The notes under the pieces: generated by a model | The model's input: only the letters and a program-made list of their open reading frames with translations | Told to the model about the DNA's origin: nothing | The model's database searches: none | Assembly: GCA_020048055.1 (NCBI GenBank) | Contig: JAIFNA010000003.1 | Location: 62,001 to 126,000, forward strand | Length of the DNA: 64,000 bases | Origin: Arcobacter sp. | GTDB lineage: Bacteria > Campylobacterota > Campylobacteria > Campylobacterales > Arcobacteraceae | Direction of reading: 5' to 3' | Translations under genes and position numbers: made by a program | Shown: piece by piece, positions 1 to 9,621 of the stretch | Layout: each line of letters starts with the position of its first letter | Numbering within the stretch: position 1 is the stretch's first letter

Positions 1-2
1 AC

Positions 3-95
3 AATACACAACCAATTAATATTACTTTCATGGAAGATGCAAAAAAACATATTACAAAAAGTGTTGTTTTATCTTTTGAATTGTATAAAACTTGA
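3..95 (+). CDS. C-terminal tail of an unknown protein (partial at window edge)
   Basis: An open frame enters from the left edge and stops with TGA at 93-95. The roughly 30 visible residues are hydrophilic and end in SFELYKT; no family was recognised. A second frame, also open from base 1, runs to a TAA at 193-195 and is lysine-rich at its end (KKYSKYRKN). The two join smoothly if one A of the run at 87-90 is ignored, so the true protein may extend to 195 through a frameshift or sequence error. Too little is visible to assign a function. Confidence 0.35.
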   Translation, partial: NTQPINITFMEDAKKHITKSVVLSFELYKT

Positions 96-200
96 AGACT
101 CTACGCAAAATAAAATGACAAAAAATGAAGCGAAATACCCAGTTGAAACTTCCAAAGATGGAAGCAAAAAATACAGTAAATACAGAAAAAACTAACTCAA

Positions 201-1004
201 ATGTTTCACAAACTCCTCATTTTTATAATGCTTCTCTCATCCCTTTTTTCATTTGAAGTGCAAAAACCACAAATTTATGATGACCAAAATATAAGCGGTT
301 GGTTGATGAGTGAGAAACTTGATGGTGTGCGTGGATACTGGGATGGGAAAAAATTATACACCAAAAATGGTAATCTTATAAACGCTCCAAAAGAGTTTAC
401 CGCAAACTTTCCGCCATTTCCACTTGATGGAGAACTTTGGAGCAAAAGAGATGACTTCTCTTTTATCCAATCAACTGTTCTAGATGAGACTCCTTCAAAA
501 AATTGGGAAAAAATCACTTACAATATCTTTGAAGTACCGGAGGCAAATGGAGATTTTTTAGGGCGACTTGAAAGTGCAAAAGAATGGTTTGAAATACATC
601 CAAATCCACATATAAATATCATCAAACAAATCGTTTGTAAAGATGAGGAGCATTTACAAAAGTATCTGGGAGAAATTATTGAACTTAAAGGGGAAGGTGT
701 GATAGTAAAAAATAAAAAGGAGCCTTATCAAACAGGGAGAAGCCCACATATTTTAAAAGTTAAAATTGCCCAAGATATGGAGGGAATAACAACAGGATAC
801 AATTACGATAAAGATGGGAAATTAAAAAGTTTAAAACTAAAACTTGATAATGGAGTGATTTTCAATCTTGGAGGTGGTTTTAGTGAACTTGAAAAGGAAA
901 ACCCTCCAAAAATAGGTGAAATAGTAACCTTTAAATATTATGGTTTTACAAAAAATGGTGTACCTAAATTTACTAGTTTTTTAAGGGTTAGGAGAGGGGA
1001 ATAG
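201..1004 (+). CDS. Exported ATP-dependent DNA ligase (LigE type)
   Basis: Small 267-residue ATP-dependent DNA ligase that seals nicks through a lysine-AMP intermediate. Nucleotidyltransferase motif I is EKLDGVRG with the nucleophile Lys39; DGEL (76-79) fits motif III, GEGVIVK (164-170) motif IV and LKVK (185-188) motif V. A short OB-fold domain follows to the C terminus. Residues 1-18 form a hydrophobic signal peptide, as in the Haemophilus, Neisseria and Campylobacter small ligases, so it probably acts in the periplasm. There it may repair DNA before or during uptake (inference). The essential NAD-dependent LigA is expected elsewhere. It ends 5 bp before the convergent gene at 1010. Confidence 0.9.
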   Translation: MFHKLLIFIMLLSSLFSFEVQKPQIYDDQNISGWLMSEKLDGVRGYWDGKKLYTKNGNLINAPKEFTANFPPFPLDGELWSKRDDFSFIQSTVLDETPSKNWEKITYNIFEVPEANGDFLGRLESAKEWFEIHPNPHINIIKQIVCKDEEHLQKYLGEIIELKGEGVIVKNKKEPYQTGRSPHILKVKIAQDMEGITTGYNYDKDGKLKSLKLKLDNGVIFNLGGGFSELEKENPPKIGEIVTFKYYGFTKNGVPKFTSFLRVRRGE

Positions 1005-1009
1005 ATTTA

Positions 1010-1216
1010 TCACCTTTTTTTAAGATAATTATCTATCTCATTTTTAGCAATTTGATTTATCTCCCTAAAACTTTTATCAAGATTTCTCAAAACAGATTCA
1101 AAAAGTGGGTCGTTTGAGTGATATTTTTTAAATCTATTCATATTCTCTTCATACTTGAGAAAATAACTTCCCCTTAACATTTTCCAATTATCGATAAGTT
1201 TTTCTTTTTCAGTCAT
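1010..1216 (-). CDS. Small conserved-type hypothetical protein
   Basis: Codes for 68 hydrophilic, probably helical residues without a signal peptide or cysteines. The start codon overlaps the stop of the upstream phosphatase gene by 4 bp (ATGA), so the two are probably translated together. No family was recognised. The tight overlap and the absence of a better frame on either strand argue that it is real. Its function is unknown; being coupled to a low-molecular-weight phosphatase does not define one. Confidence 0.6.
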   Translation of the reverse strand: MTEKEKLIDNWKMLRGSYFLKYEENMNRFKKYHSNDPLFESVLRNLDKSFREINQIAKNEIDNYLKKR

Positions 1217-1665
1217 ATTATTCTCTTCTCTTCAATCAAATTATGCACACATGTTTCTATCATCAAAAAAACTTTCAAAAATCCATCAAATCCATCAAAA
1301 AAATAAGGGTCAGGGACATCTTGATTGTCATATCCAAAAGAACCCAATTTGAAAAGTTTTTCTTTTGGGCAACCCATCTTTAAAAGATTTTTCATATTAC
1401 TCTCATCAAGCCCAACAATAATATCAAAACTTACAAAATCATCTTTTGTAATTGCTCTTGCTCTATATTTACTTATGTCAATATTGTTTGCTTTTGCTAT
1501 TTTTATTGAGTTTGCACATGGTTTCTCCCCTTGATGATAATCCCCTGTTCCACAGCTATCAACTACAATATCAAGATTCTTTTCATAAGCCATATTTAAT
1601 GCCACACCTTTTGCAATTGGTGAGCGACATATATTTCCAAGACATACAAATAATATTTTTTTCAA
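1213..1665 (-). CDS. Low-molecular-weight protein-tyrosine phosphatase
   Basis: 150 residues. The P-loop CLGNICRS lies at the N terminus (Cys8 nucleophile, Arg14), and the general acid is in DPYFFDG (Asp119). Both position and length match the LMW-PTP family, which removes phosphate from tyrosine residues in the cytoplasm and in bacteria often acts on polysaccharide-export kinases. No tyrosine kinase or capsule gene is nearby, so its target is open. Arsenate reductases share this fold, but the DPYF motif favours phosphatase. It is the first gene of a two-gene unit with the 68-residue protein at 1010, and is divergent from hypE. Confidence 0.85.
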   Translation of the reverse strand: MKKILFVCLGNICRSPIAKGVALNMAYEKNLDIVVDSCGTGDYHQGEKPCANSIKIAKANNIDISKYRARAITKDDFVSFDIIVGLDESNMKNLLKMGCPKEKLFKLGSFGYDNQDVPDPYFFDGFDGFLKVFLMIETCVHNLIEEKRII

Positions 1666-1750
1666 TTTCTACCTTTATTATAAAATGATTTATTCTAACA
1701 TAAATAGTTTTTGATACAATAAATGAATAACTATTCAAAAAAGGTAGCCT

Positions 1751-2743
1751 ATGGATAAACAAATTAAATTAGCGCATGGAAACGGTGGAAGTGAAAACAA
1801 TGAGCTTATCACAAAGGTATTTTATGAGGCATTTAAAAATGATATTTTGGAAAAAAGTGAGGATGCTGCGATTATTGAAAATGGGAAATTAGCATTTTGT
1901 ACCGATAGTTTTACAATTAGTCCACTTTTTTTTAATGGGGGAGATATAGGAAAGATATCAATTTGTGGGACTTGCAATGACCTTGCCATGATGGGTGCAA
2001 AACCAAAATATCTGAGTCTTGCTGTTATTATTGAAGAGGGTTTTAGTTTTGAAATGTTACAAAAAATTGTAGATTCAATCAAAAAAGAGTTAGCTATCAA
2101 TGGTGCGATCATTGTTACAGGTGATACAAAAGTGGTTCCAAAAGGGGGTGTTGATAAGATATTTATAAACACAACTGGAATTGGTGAAGTTTTGCAACCA
2201 AATATCTCAGCTTCAAACATAAAAGAGGATGATGTAATAATAGTTAGCCGTGATATTGGAACTCACGGAGCGACGATTTTTGCTCAAAGAGAGGGAATTG
2301 AGCTTCAATCAAACCTTAAAAGTGATTGTAGTTCACTATATCCGACTGTAAAAAAATTACTTGATGCGAACCTCAAGATAAACGCCTTAAGAGATGCAAC
2401 TAGAGGTGGTGTTGCTGCTGTTTTAAATGAATGGGCAAAAGCTTCAAGTATATGCATTGAAGTTGAAGAGGGAAAAATTCCTATTGATGATGAAGTAAGG
2501 GGACTTTGCGAAATACTTGGTTTTGAAGCTACTGCTTTGGCAAATGAGGGTACTTTTTTAATAGCCGTTCACCCAGATGATGCCATCAGCACACTTAATA
2601 TTCTAAAAGAAGCAAATTCAAATGCTTCAATAATCGCAAAAGCAACAAATAACCACAAACAAAAAGTGATACTAAAAAGTAGCTGGGGAACACAAACATT
2701 TTTAGAGACACCTACTGGTGAGCTTCTACCAAGGATTTGTTAA
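1751..2743 (+). CDS. hypE: Hydrogenase maturation protein HypE
   Basis: 330 residues ending in PRIC, whose C-terminal cysteine carries the carbamoyl group from HypF and is dehydrated to thiocyanate, supplying the cyanide ligands of the [NiFe] active site. The N-terminal half has the AIRS/PurM-like ATP-binding fold (GNGG, then ITGDTKV-type segments) and the C-terminal half the second AIRS domain. Length is normal. Its stop overlaps the hypA start by one base (TAATG). No hypB, hypC, hypD, hypF or hydrogenase gene is in the window, so the maturation genes are split. A candidate -10, TACAAT, is near 1713. Confidence 0.95.
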   Translation: MDKQIKLAHGNGGSENNELITKVFYEAFKNDILEKSEDAAIIENGKLAFCTDSFTISPLFFNGGDIGKISICGTCNDLAMMGAKPKYLSLAVIIEEGFSFEMLQKIVDSIKKELAINGAIIVTGDTKVVPKGGVDKIFINTTGIGEVLQPNISASNIKEDDVIIVSRDIGTHGATIFAQREGIELQSNLKSDCSSLYPTVKKLLDANLKINALRDATRGGVAAVLNEWAKASSICIEVEEGKIPIDDEVRGLCEILGFEATALANEGTFLIAVHPDDAISTLNILKEANSNASIIAKATNNHKQKVILKSSWGTQTFLETPTGELLPRIC

Positions 2744-3084
2744 TGCACGAATATAGTATAGTTCAATCTTTGCTTAATAGTTGTGAAGATAATGTAAAAC
2801 AAAATAACGCTTCAAAAGTTACCAAAGTGGTTGTTAAAATTGGGGTACTTAGTGGAGTTGAGCCAGACTTACTTGATGTTGCTTTTAATACTTTTAAAGA
2901 AAATACAATATGCCATGATGCTGTGTTTATTTTAAACATACAAAAAGTAATTATAAACTGTAAAAATTGTAATTCAACCTCAACACTTGAAAAACATGAA
3001 TATTCGTGTCCAACTTGTCAAAGCATTGAAGTTGAAATAATAGACGGTGAAGATATGTACCTTATGCAACTTGAACTAGAATAA
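2743..3084 (+). CDS. hypA: Hydrogenase nickel-insertion protein HypA
   Basis: 113 residues. The start is placed at the ATG overlapping the hypE stop, because the family begins MHE with His2 as a nickel ligand; an upstream TTG would add two residues and displace it. Zinc site cysteines are Cys73, Cys76, Cys89 and Cys92 (CKNC...CPTC). With HypB, HypA delivers nickel to the hydrogenase large subunit; in Helicobacter it also serves urease. It is the last gene of the hypE-hypA pair and faces the gene at 3136. Confidence 0.93.
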   Translation: MHEYSIVQSLLNSCEDNVKQNNASKVTKVVVKIGVLSGVEPDLLDVAFNTFKENTICHDAVFILNIQKVIINCKNCNSTSTLEKHEYSCPTCQSIEVEIIDGEDMYLMQLELE

Positions 3085-3135
3085 GTATATAAACCTTAAG
3101 TTCAGTTTCTTTAAGAAGTTAAGATTCAAACATTC

Positions 3136-3687
3136 TTAATGTTCATAACCTCTTTTATTGTGATGTTTTATATTATCCTTAACCTCTTTTTCATTATCGA
3201 GTAGCTCTTTTAATCTACTTTTTTGCTCATTATTTAGCGTGTTATAGATTTTTTCTATAATCATTGCTTGATGAGTTATCTTATTTTCTTTTGCCTCATT
3301 TTCCATCTCTATAAATTTTTGTGAATCAAATTGATGTTTACTAAAAGCTTCACTTAATGAATTATTTGTTGGCTTGTTGCTTTCTAATATGGTTTTAATC
3401 TCATTTTTTTGAGAGATAGAAAGTGATATTTTATCTATATTATGTAAAAAAAGTTTTACGCTATCGCCACCTTTTAAACCACATTTTTCACTACTACACC
3501 CTTGCATTTTATCTTTACAGCTATTTTTTCCACTACATCCTTTTGACTCATCTTTGTTTCCACAAGATGACTTATGTGACTTACAAGCTCCATCCATTTT
3601 CGCTTTGCAGCCATTTTCCATACCATTTGCTATCGTAAAAGTTACACCCAAAGTCAAAAGACCCGCTAGTAATTTGTTAATTTTCAT
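3136..3687 (-). CDS. Exported cysteine-rich Spy/CpxP-like protein
   Basis: 183 residues in three parts. A signal peptide covers about 1-20. A low-complexity segment at 27-69 carries seven cysteines (27, 35, 42, 51, 57, 64, 69) among Lys, Gly and Ser. A helical C-terminal half has two LTxxQ-like motifs, LSISQ (89-93) and LNNEQ (151-155), and a His-containing tail. The C-terminal half resembles the periplasmic Spy/CpxP/ZraP chaperone-sensor group; the cysteine-rich segment suggests metal binding (inference). No DUF692-type modifying enzyme is adjacent. The divergent neighbourhood holds no metal pump. Exact function is not known. Confidence 0.6.
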   Translation of the reverse strand: MKINKLLAGLLTLGVTFTIANGMENGCKAKMDGACKSHKSSCGNKDESKGCSGKNSCKDKMQGCSSEKCGLKGGDSVKLFLHNIDKISLSISQKNEIKTILESNKPTNNSLSEAFSKHQFDSQKFIEMENEAKENKITHQAMIIEKIYNTLNNEQKSRLKELLDNEKEVKDNIKHHNKRGYEH

Positions 3688-3759
3688 ATTCTCCCCTTTT
3701 GTTTGTTTATTGATAAAAGTATATATTTAAATAACTAATGAAATATAAATAATAAACCA

Positions 3760-5187
3760 TTAATTATAATCATTTACTAAAATATCCGCAGGTAAAGTTA
3801 TTATAAATTCTGCTCCTGTAAATATTTCTTTATTGTGTTCAAAAGTAATATTTTTTACATATATCGCTCCACCTAAATGTTCTGTTATTATCTGATATGA
3901 CATATGTAAACCAATCCCTGTCCCAATTGACTGATGTTTTGTTGTAAAATATGGCTCAAATATTTTATCAATAATATCATCTGGAATTCCACCGCCGCTA
4001 TCTTTGATTTTAATAAAAATATCTCCATCAACATAAGCATCAATTAAAATATATCCATCTTTGCCGATTGCATCTGTTGCATTTTTTACCATATTTACTA
4101 TAACTTGTCTAAGCTGATTTATATGCGTATTGATCTTAAAACTATCTACCTTTTTTATAAATTCTATATTTGAATTAATAAAAATTGCGTTAAACATACT
4201 ATCAACAATATCAAATATATCTTCTATATGTCCAACCTCTTTTGGTTTATCTGGTAGAAAAAGATCTCTAAAATTATCAATTGTAATAGATAGATACTCA
4301 GCATTTTCCAAAATCAAATCTGCATTAGTTTCTAATTTTTCAGATGTCATAAGACCTAAATCTTGATACACTCTAAGTCCACTTGCACAAGTTGTGATTA
4401 CATTTAGTGGCTGTCTCCACTGATGAGCAATATTTGAAATCATCTCACCCATAGATGCCATTTTTGCTTGCTGAAACATAAGTTTCTCTTGGATATGTAA
4501 CTCGTGTGTTCTTTGTACTACCGTCATCTCTAATTCATTTTTGATGCAACCCATATTGGATCTATAAATAAGAAAAAATGGAATGATTATTAAAAGATAG
4601 AATAACATCTCTAGAAATGATGACAACAACTTATTTTGCAAATACTCATCAATGTTACTAATATCAATATCTGCACCAACTACATATTTTGTCCCGTCAT
4701 TTGACACAAAAGGAATATATAAAGCATAAAAATCTCCCCATTTATCATGACACTCATCAAATGCAGATTTATTTTGTTTGAAAACTTCTCTAAGTATAGG
4801 GGATGCATCATTATAACTATCCCCAAAATGGGATATATTTGTTTTTGTAGCAATTTCATTATCAGTAGCGCTTGAAGCCGTAAAAATGATTTTATTATTA
4901 TCTTCAACCATTGTATAGATGTATTTAACGCCAAAAATTTTTGCCTGTTTTGAAAGGATTTCAATATTATGAAAATCTTCATCTTTTGTTATTTTGTCTT
5001 TTAGCATATTTTTATTGTGAAAGTTTTGTGATAATAAAAACGGTGTTATTTTTACACTTTTTAAGAGTAGTGAATTTATATGATTTATATAGTGTTCTTT
5101 TGCAGTTAAATAGTTTTGAGTGATATGAAACAATACAGCTAGCAGATAAAAGATAGCCGCAAAATAGTAATATTTTTTATAATTCAT
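3760..5187 (-). CDS. Membrane sensor histidine kinase (orphan)
   Basis: 475 residues. TM1 is at about 8-26, a periplasmic domain of about 155 residues resembles a Cache/PDC sensor, and TM2 is at about 190-208. A coiled linker leads to a kinase core with the H-box AHQWRQPLN (His255), N-box N369, G1 box DSGGG (396-400) and G2 box GTGIGL (422-427). This H-box form is typical of Campylobacterota kinases. No response regulator is adjacent, so its partner is elsewhere. An inverted repeat with 9-bp arms (5188-5196 / 5215-5223) lies directly before the start and covers part of the AGGA ribosome-binding site. The signal it senses is unknown. Confidence 0.88.
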   Translation of the reverse strand: MNYKKYYYFAAIFYLLAVLFHITQNYLTAKEHYINHINSLLLKSVKITPFLLSQNFHNKNMLKDKITKDEDFHNIEILSKQAKIFGVKYIYTMVEDNNKIIFTASSATDNEIATKTNISHFGDSYNDASPILREVFKQNKSAFDECHDKWGDFYALYIPFVSNDGTKYVVGADIDISNIDEYLQNKLLSSFLEMLFYLLIIIPFFLIYRSNMGCIKNELEMTVVQRTHELHIQEKLMFQQAKMASMGEMISNIAHQWRQPLNVITTCASGLRVYQDLGLMTSEKLETNADLILENAEYLSITIDNFRDLFLPDKPKEVGHIEDIFDIVDSMFNAIFINSNIEFIKKVDSFKINTHINQLRQVIVNMVKNATDAIGKDGYILIDAYVDGDIFIKIKDSGGGIPDDIIDKIFEPYFTTKHQSIGTGIGLHMSYQIITEHLGGAIYVKNITFEHNKEIFTGAEFIITLPADILVNDYN

Positions 5188-5223
5188 AATACAATCCTAA
5201 CAAATTTTGGACTTGATTGTATT
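5188..5223 (-). promoter_or_regulatory. Inverted repeat over the kinase ribosome-binding site
   Basis: Perfect 9-bp arms (AATACAATC and GATTGTATT) are separated by 18 nt. On the minus strand the second arm ends at the ATG of the sensor kinase and includes two bases of its AGGA ribosome-binding site. It could fold in the mRNA and limit translation, or be a DNA operator. As it is A/T-rich with a long loop, it may also be chance. Confidence 0.3.
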
Positions 5224-5272
5224 ATAAAATTGATTAATTCGTTATTGTATAAATGGCTTATTTGGCGGGGAA

Positions 5273-6937
<1,665 letters not shown>

Positions 6938-6942
6938 TTAAA

Positions 6943-7212
6943 TTATTTTGTAATCACACCTAAGATGTCTTTTTCAGTATCAAGCACTAAGTAATCAACA
7001 TCATCAAGCGTTAAACTTGTTCCAGCATATTTTGCATAAACAACAATATCACCAACTTTAATATCTTCACAACTACAACTAACAGCTACAACTTCAGCTT
7101 GTGTTGGCTTCTCTTTTGAAGCATTATCTGGTAAAAAAATACCACTTGAAGTTTGTTTTTTCTCCTCTGGTATTTTTGCTAATATTCTATTTCCTAATGG
7201 TTTAAAATTCAT
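6943..7212 (-). CDS. groES: Co-chaperonin GroES
   Basis: 89 residues, slightly short but within range. It has the family start ([12 protein letters not shown]), the mobile-loop segment and the C-terminal strand. It forms the heptameric lid of GroEL and is the first gene of groES-groEL. Upstream are a near-perfect sigma70 promoter and a CIRCE inverted repeat, so heat-shock control by an HrcA repressor is expected; hrcA itself is not in the window. Confidence 0.97.
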   Translation of the reverse strand: MNFKPLGNRILAKIPEEKKQTSSGIFLPDNASKEKPTQAEVVAVSCSCEDIKVGDIVVYAKYAGTSLTLDDVDYLVLDTEKDILGVITK

Positions 7213-7247
7213 TTTGATCCCTTTTTTATTAATAATTTAAGCTAATT

Positions 7248-7274
7248 CTAGCACTCAGTCTACTTGAGTGCCAA
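7248..7274 (-). promoter_or_regulatory. CIRCE operator (HrcA site) of groES-groEL
   Basis: Inverted repeat CTAGCACTC-N9-GAGTGCCAA, matching the CIRCE consensus TTAGCACTC-N9-GAGTGCTAA at 16 of 18 arm positions. It lies directly downstream of the -10 element and covers the predicted transcription start. This is the usual placement for repression by HrcA. Confidence 0.95.
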
Positions 7275-7275
7275 A

Positions 7276-7304
7276 ATTATATATAAATATGTATTTGTTG
7301 TCAA
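7276..7304 (-). promoter_or_regulatory. Sigma70 promoter of groES-groEL
   Basis: Read on the minus strand: TTGACA at 7304-7299, a 17-bp spacer, and TATAAT at 7281-7276. Both hexamers and the spacing match the consensus exactly, which is rare in Campylobacterota, where -35 boxes are usually weak. CIRCE follows immediately. A strong promoter held down by a repressor fits a heat-shock operon. Confidence 0.9.
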
Positions 7305-7350
7305 TAGTTTTTAATTACAAACAAACTATATTTGGAGTAAGCACAAAGCA

Positions 7351-7385
7351 AAATAGGTTTGAAAATATTATTTCCAAACCTATTT
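7351..7385 (-). terminator. Hairpin after efp
   Basis: An 11-bp perfect stem (AAATAGGTTTG / CAAACCTATTT), extendable by a few A-T pairs, lies 37 bp beyond the efp stop. On the minus strand the stem runs into TATTTTGCTTT, a modest T-rich tail. It probably ends efp transcription before the groES promoter region. Confidence 0.6.
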
Positions 7386-7421
7386 ATTAAAAGAATAATC
7401 TATACAAAACTAGAAATTTAA

Positions 7422-7982
7422 TTATTTAACTTTTTCTAAATATTCTCCAGTTTTTGTATCACATTTTATAACATCACCTTCTACAATATGAAAAGGGATT
7501 TGAACGACAGCACCACTTTCTAAAGTTGCAGGTTTTTTACCACCTTGAGAATCACCTTTAAAGTTTGGCGGTGTTTCTACAATTCTAAGCTCAACAGTAT
7601 TAGGTGCTTCAACAGTAATAGCCTCACCTTTAAAAAACATCATATCTACACTCATACCATCAATAATCCATTTCGCAGTTTCACCAACTTGGTCATAACT
7701 AAGTGCAATTTGCTCATATGTTTCATTATCCATAAATTGTAACATCTCACCATCATCATACAAAAATTGCATAGTTTTTGGTTGCAAATCAGGCACTTCA
7801 CATTTATCACCAGCATGAAAAGTTTTTTCAATAGTTTTCCCATTGATAAAATTTTTGATTTTACATCTTACAAAAGCTGCACCTTTTCCTGGTTTTACAT
7901 GTTGATACTCAGTAATTCTGTATGGAATTCCATCAACTTCAATCTTTAAACCTTTTTTTAATTCACTCATACCTATTGCCAT
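7422..7982 (-). CDS. efp: Translation elongation factor P
   Basis: 186 residues with the three-domain EF-P layout. The tip loop [10 protein letters not shown] carries Lys33, the position that is lysylated in many bacteria and that reaches the peptidyl-transferase centre to relieve stalling at polyproline. The [11 protein letters not shown] start is kept because the helix-free N-terminal strand begins right after it; Met5 is a possible alternative. No epmA or epmB gene is nearby, so modification cannot be judged here. It is 18 bp downstream of serA and probably cotranscribed with it. Confidence 0.97.
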   Translation of the reverse strand: MAIGMSELKKGLKIEVDGIPYRITEYQHVKPGKGAAFVRCKIKNFINGKTIEKTFHAGDKCEVPDLQPKTMQFLYDDGEMLQFMDNETYEQIALSYDQVGETAKWIIDGMSVDMMFFKGEAITVEAPNTVELRIVETPPNFKGDSQGGKKPATLESGAVVQIPFHIVEGDVIKCDTKTGEYLEKVK

Positions 7983-8000
7983 AAGTAGTTCTCCTATTTT

Positions 8001-9590
8001 TTAAATATTTACAAAATAAACAGCATTTGCTGCTTTTAAGTTTCTAAGTTTGTCTAAAATATCTTCTGTGATATTGTCATCAACAATAATTACAGCCAAA
8101 GCACCTTTTTTATTTCTTCCAAGTCTGAAATCTGCGATATTGATATTATTATCACCGAGTATTTTTCCAACATCACCAATAACACCAGGAACATCAGAAT
8201 TTTTAAATAAAATCATTTTTCCAGCAGGAATAACATCAACAATGTAATCATTAATATCTACTATTCTTTGAACATCTTCATCAAAAATAGTTCCACTAAT
8301 TTTGTTTACACCATGTTGTGTTGTAACTTTAATTGTCACTTTGTTTTTATATACACTATTGTTTGGATTTTCAGATGTTTCCAAAATAATATCTTTCTCG
8401 TGTGCAACAAAAGTAGCATTTACATAATTGATTTTTTCCAATCCGATAGATGGGGTTAAAGCTCCAACAGCAGCAAATGTAATTAAACTTTCAAGATATT
8501 GAGCAATTTCACCTTCAGCTTCAACTTTAATCGAAGCAATTGCTGATTTATCCATTTGAGCTATTGTAAATGCCATTTTTTGAGTAAGTTCAAGATATGG
8601 TTTTACAAAAGATGGGATTTTTGTTTCATCAATTGGAAGATTAAGTGCATGTGGATAACCTATTCCTCTAGCAGCTTCAATAGCATTTTCAGCTGCTTGA
8701 GTAGCAATTTTGTATTGAGATTCAACAGTGTTAGCTCCAAGGTGTGCTGTTACAATAATATTATCCAAATCAAGAAGCTTATTGCTAGTTGCTGGCTCTT
8801 TATTAAAAACATCAATCCCCGCGATTGCTATTTTCCCAGATTTTAAATTATTATACAAATCATCTTCATTGTACAATCCACCTCTTGCACAATTGATAAG
8901 TATTACTCCATCTTTCATCTTATCAATCTCTTTTTGAGTTATCATATTTACAGTTTCTGTATTTTTTGGTGTATGTATAGTAATAATATCACAAGCTAAA
9001 ATATCATCAAAATTTGTTGTATATTCGATACCCAAATCTGTTGCTTTTTTAGAATTAATATATGGGTCGTAAGTTATTACATCAGCCTCAAAAGATTTTG
9101 CTCTTAAAGCTACACGATGTCCAATATTACCAAATCCAATAACACCAATTTTTTTACCATAAAGCTCTTGTCCATACCAATCTTCTCTTTTCCAAAGTCT
9201 CTCATTTTTAAGTTGAGAATGAGCAAATGGCATCTTTCTCATGCAAGATAGTATATGAGCCATTGTAAGCTCAGTTGCTGCAATTGTATTTGCTGTTGGT
9301 ACATTCATAGCAATAATACCTCTTTGGCTACAACCACCAATATCAACATTATCAACACCAACTCCAGCTCTCACTATCGCTTTGAGATTTATACCAGCAT
9401 TTAAAAATCTCTCATCAACGTCAGTTGAGCTTCTAGTTATTACAACTTGTGCATCTTTGATAACATCAAGAAGCTTTACTTTATCAACATCAGCTGCAAA
9501 TACATAATTGATGTCAGCTGTATTTTTTAGTATCTCTAACCCACTTTCGTGGATATGATCACAAACTACAATTGTAGGTTTATTACTCAT
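8001..9590 (-). CDS. serA: D-3-phosphoglycerate dehydrogenase
   Basis: 529 residues, the long form. An N-terminal substrate domain surrounds a Rossmann domain with GVIGFGNIGHRVA, followed by an allosteric substrate-binding domain and a C-terminal ACT domain that senses serine. It catalyses the first step of serine synthesis, NAD-dependent oxidation of 3-phosphoglycerate. It sits 31 bp after rpsA and 18 bp before efp on the same strand, so rpsA-serA-efp may share a transcript. Confidence 0.96.
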   Translation of the reverse strand: MSNKPTIVVCDHIHESGLEILKNTADINYVFAADVDKVKLLDVIKDAQVVITRSSTDVDERFLNAGINLKAIVRAGVGVDNVDIGGCSQRGIIAMNVPTANTIAATELTMAHILSCMRKMPFAHSQLKNERLWKREDWYGQELYGKKIGVIGFGNIGHRVALRAKSFEADVITYDPYINSKKATDLGIEYTTNFDDILACDIITIHTPKNTETVNMITQKEIDKMKDGVILINCARGGLYNEDDLYNNLKSGKIAIAGIDVFNKEPATSNKLLDLDNIIVTAHLGANTVESQYKIATQAAENAIEAARGIGYPHALNLPIDETKIPSFVKPYLELTQKMAFTIAQMDKSAIASIKVEAEGEIAQYLESLITFAAVGALTPSIGLEKINYVNATFVAHEKDIILETSENPNNSVYKNKVTIKVTTQHGVNKISGTIFDEDVQRIVDINDYIVDVIPAGKMILFKNSDVPGVIGDVGKILGDNNINIADFRLGRNKKGALAVIIVDDNITEDILDKLRNLKAANAVYFVNI

Positions 9591-9621
9591 ATTTTCTCCA
9601 GTTTTTAAAAGTTTTTTTAAA

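Noticed and set aside
3136-3687. Bufferin or methanobactin-like RiPP precursor
   Set aside because: Cysteine spacing is irregular, the protein is long with a helical domain, and no modifying enzyme is adjacent; kept only as a possibility in the finding.
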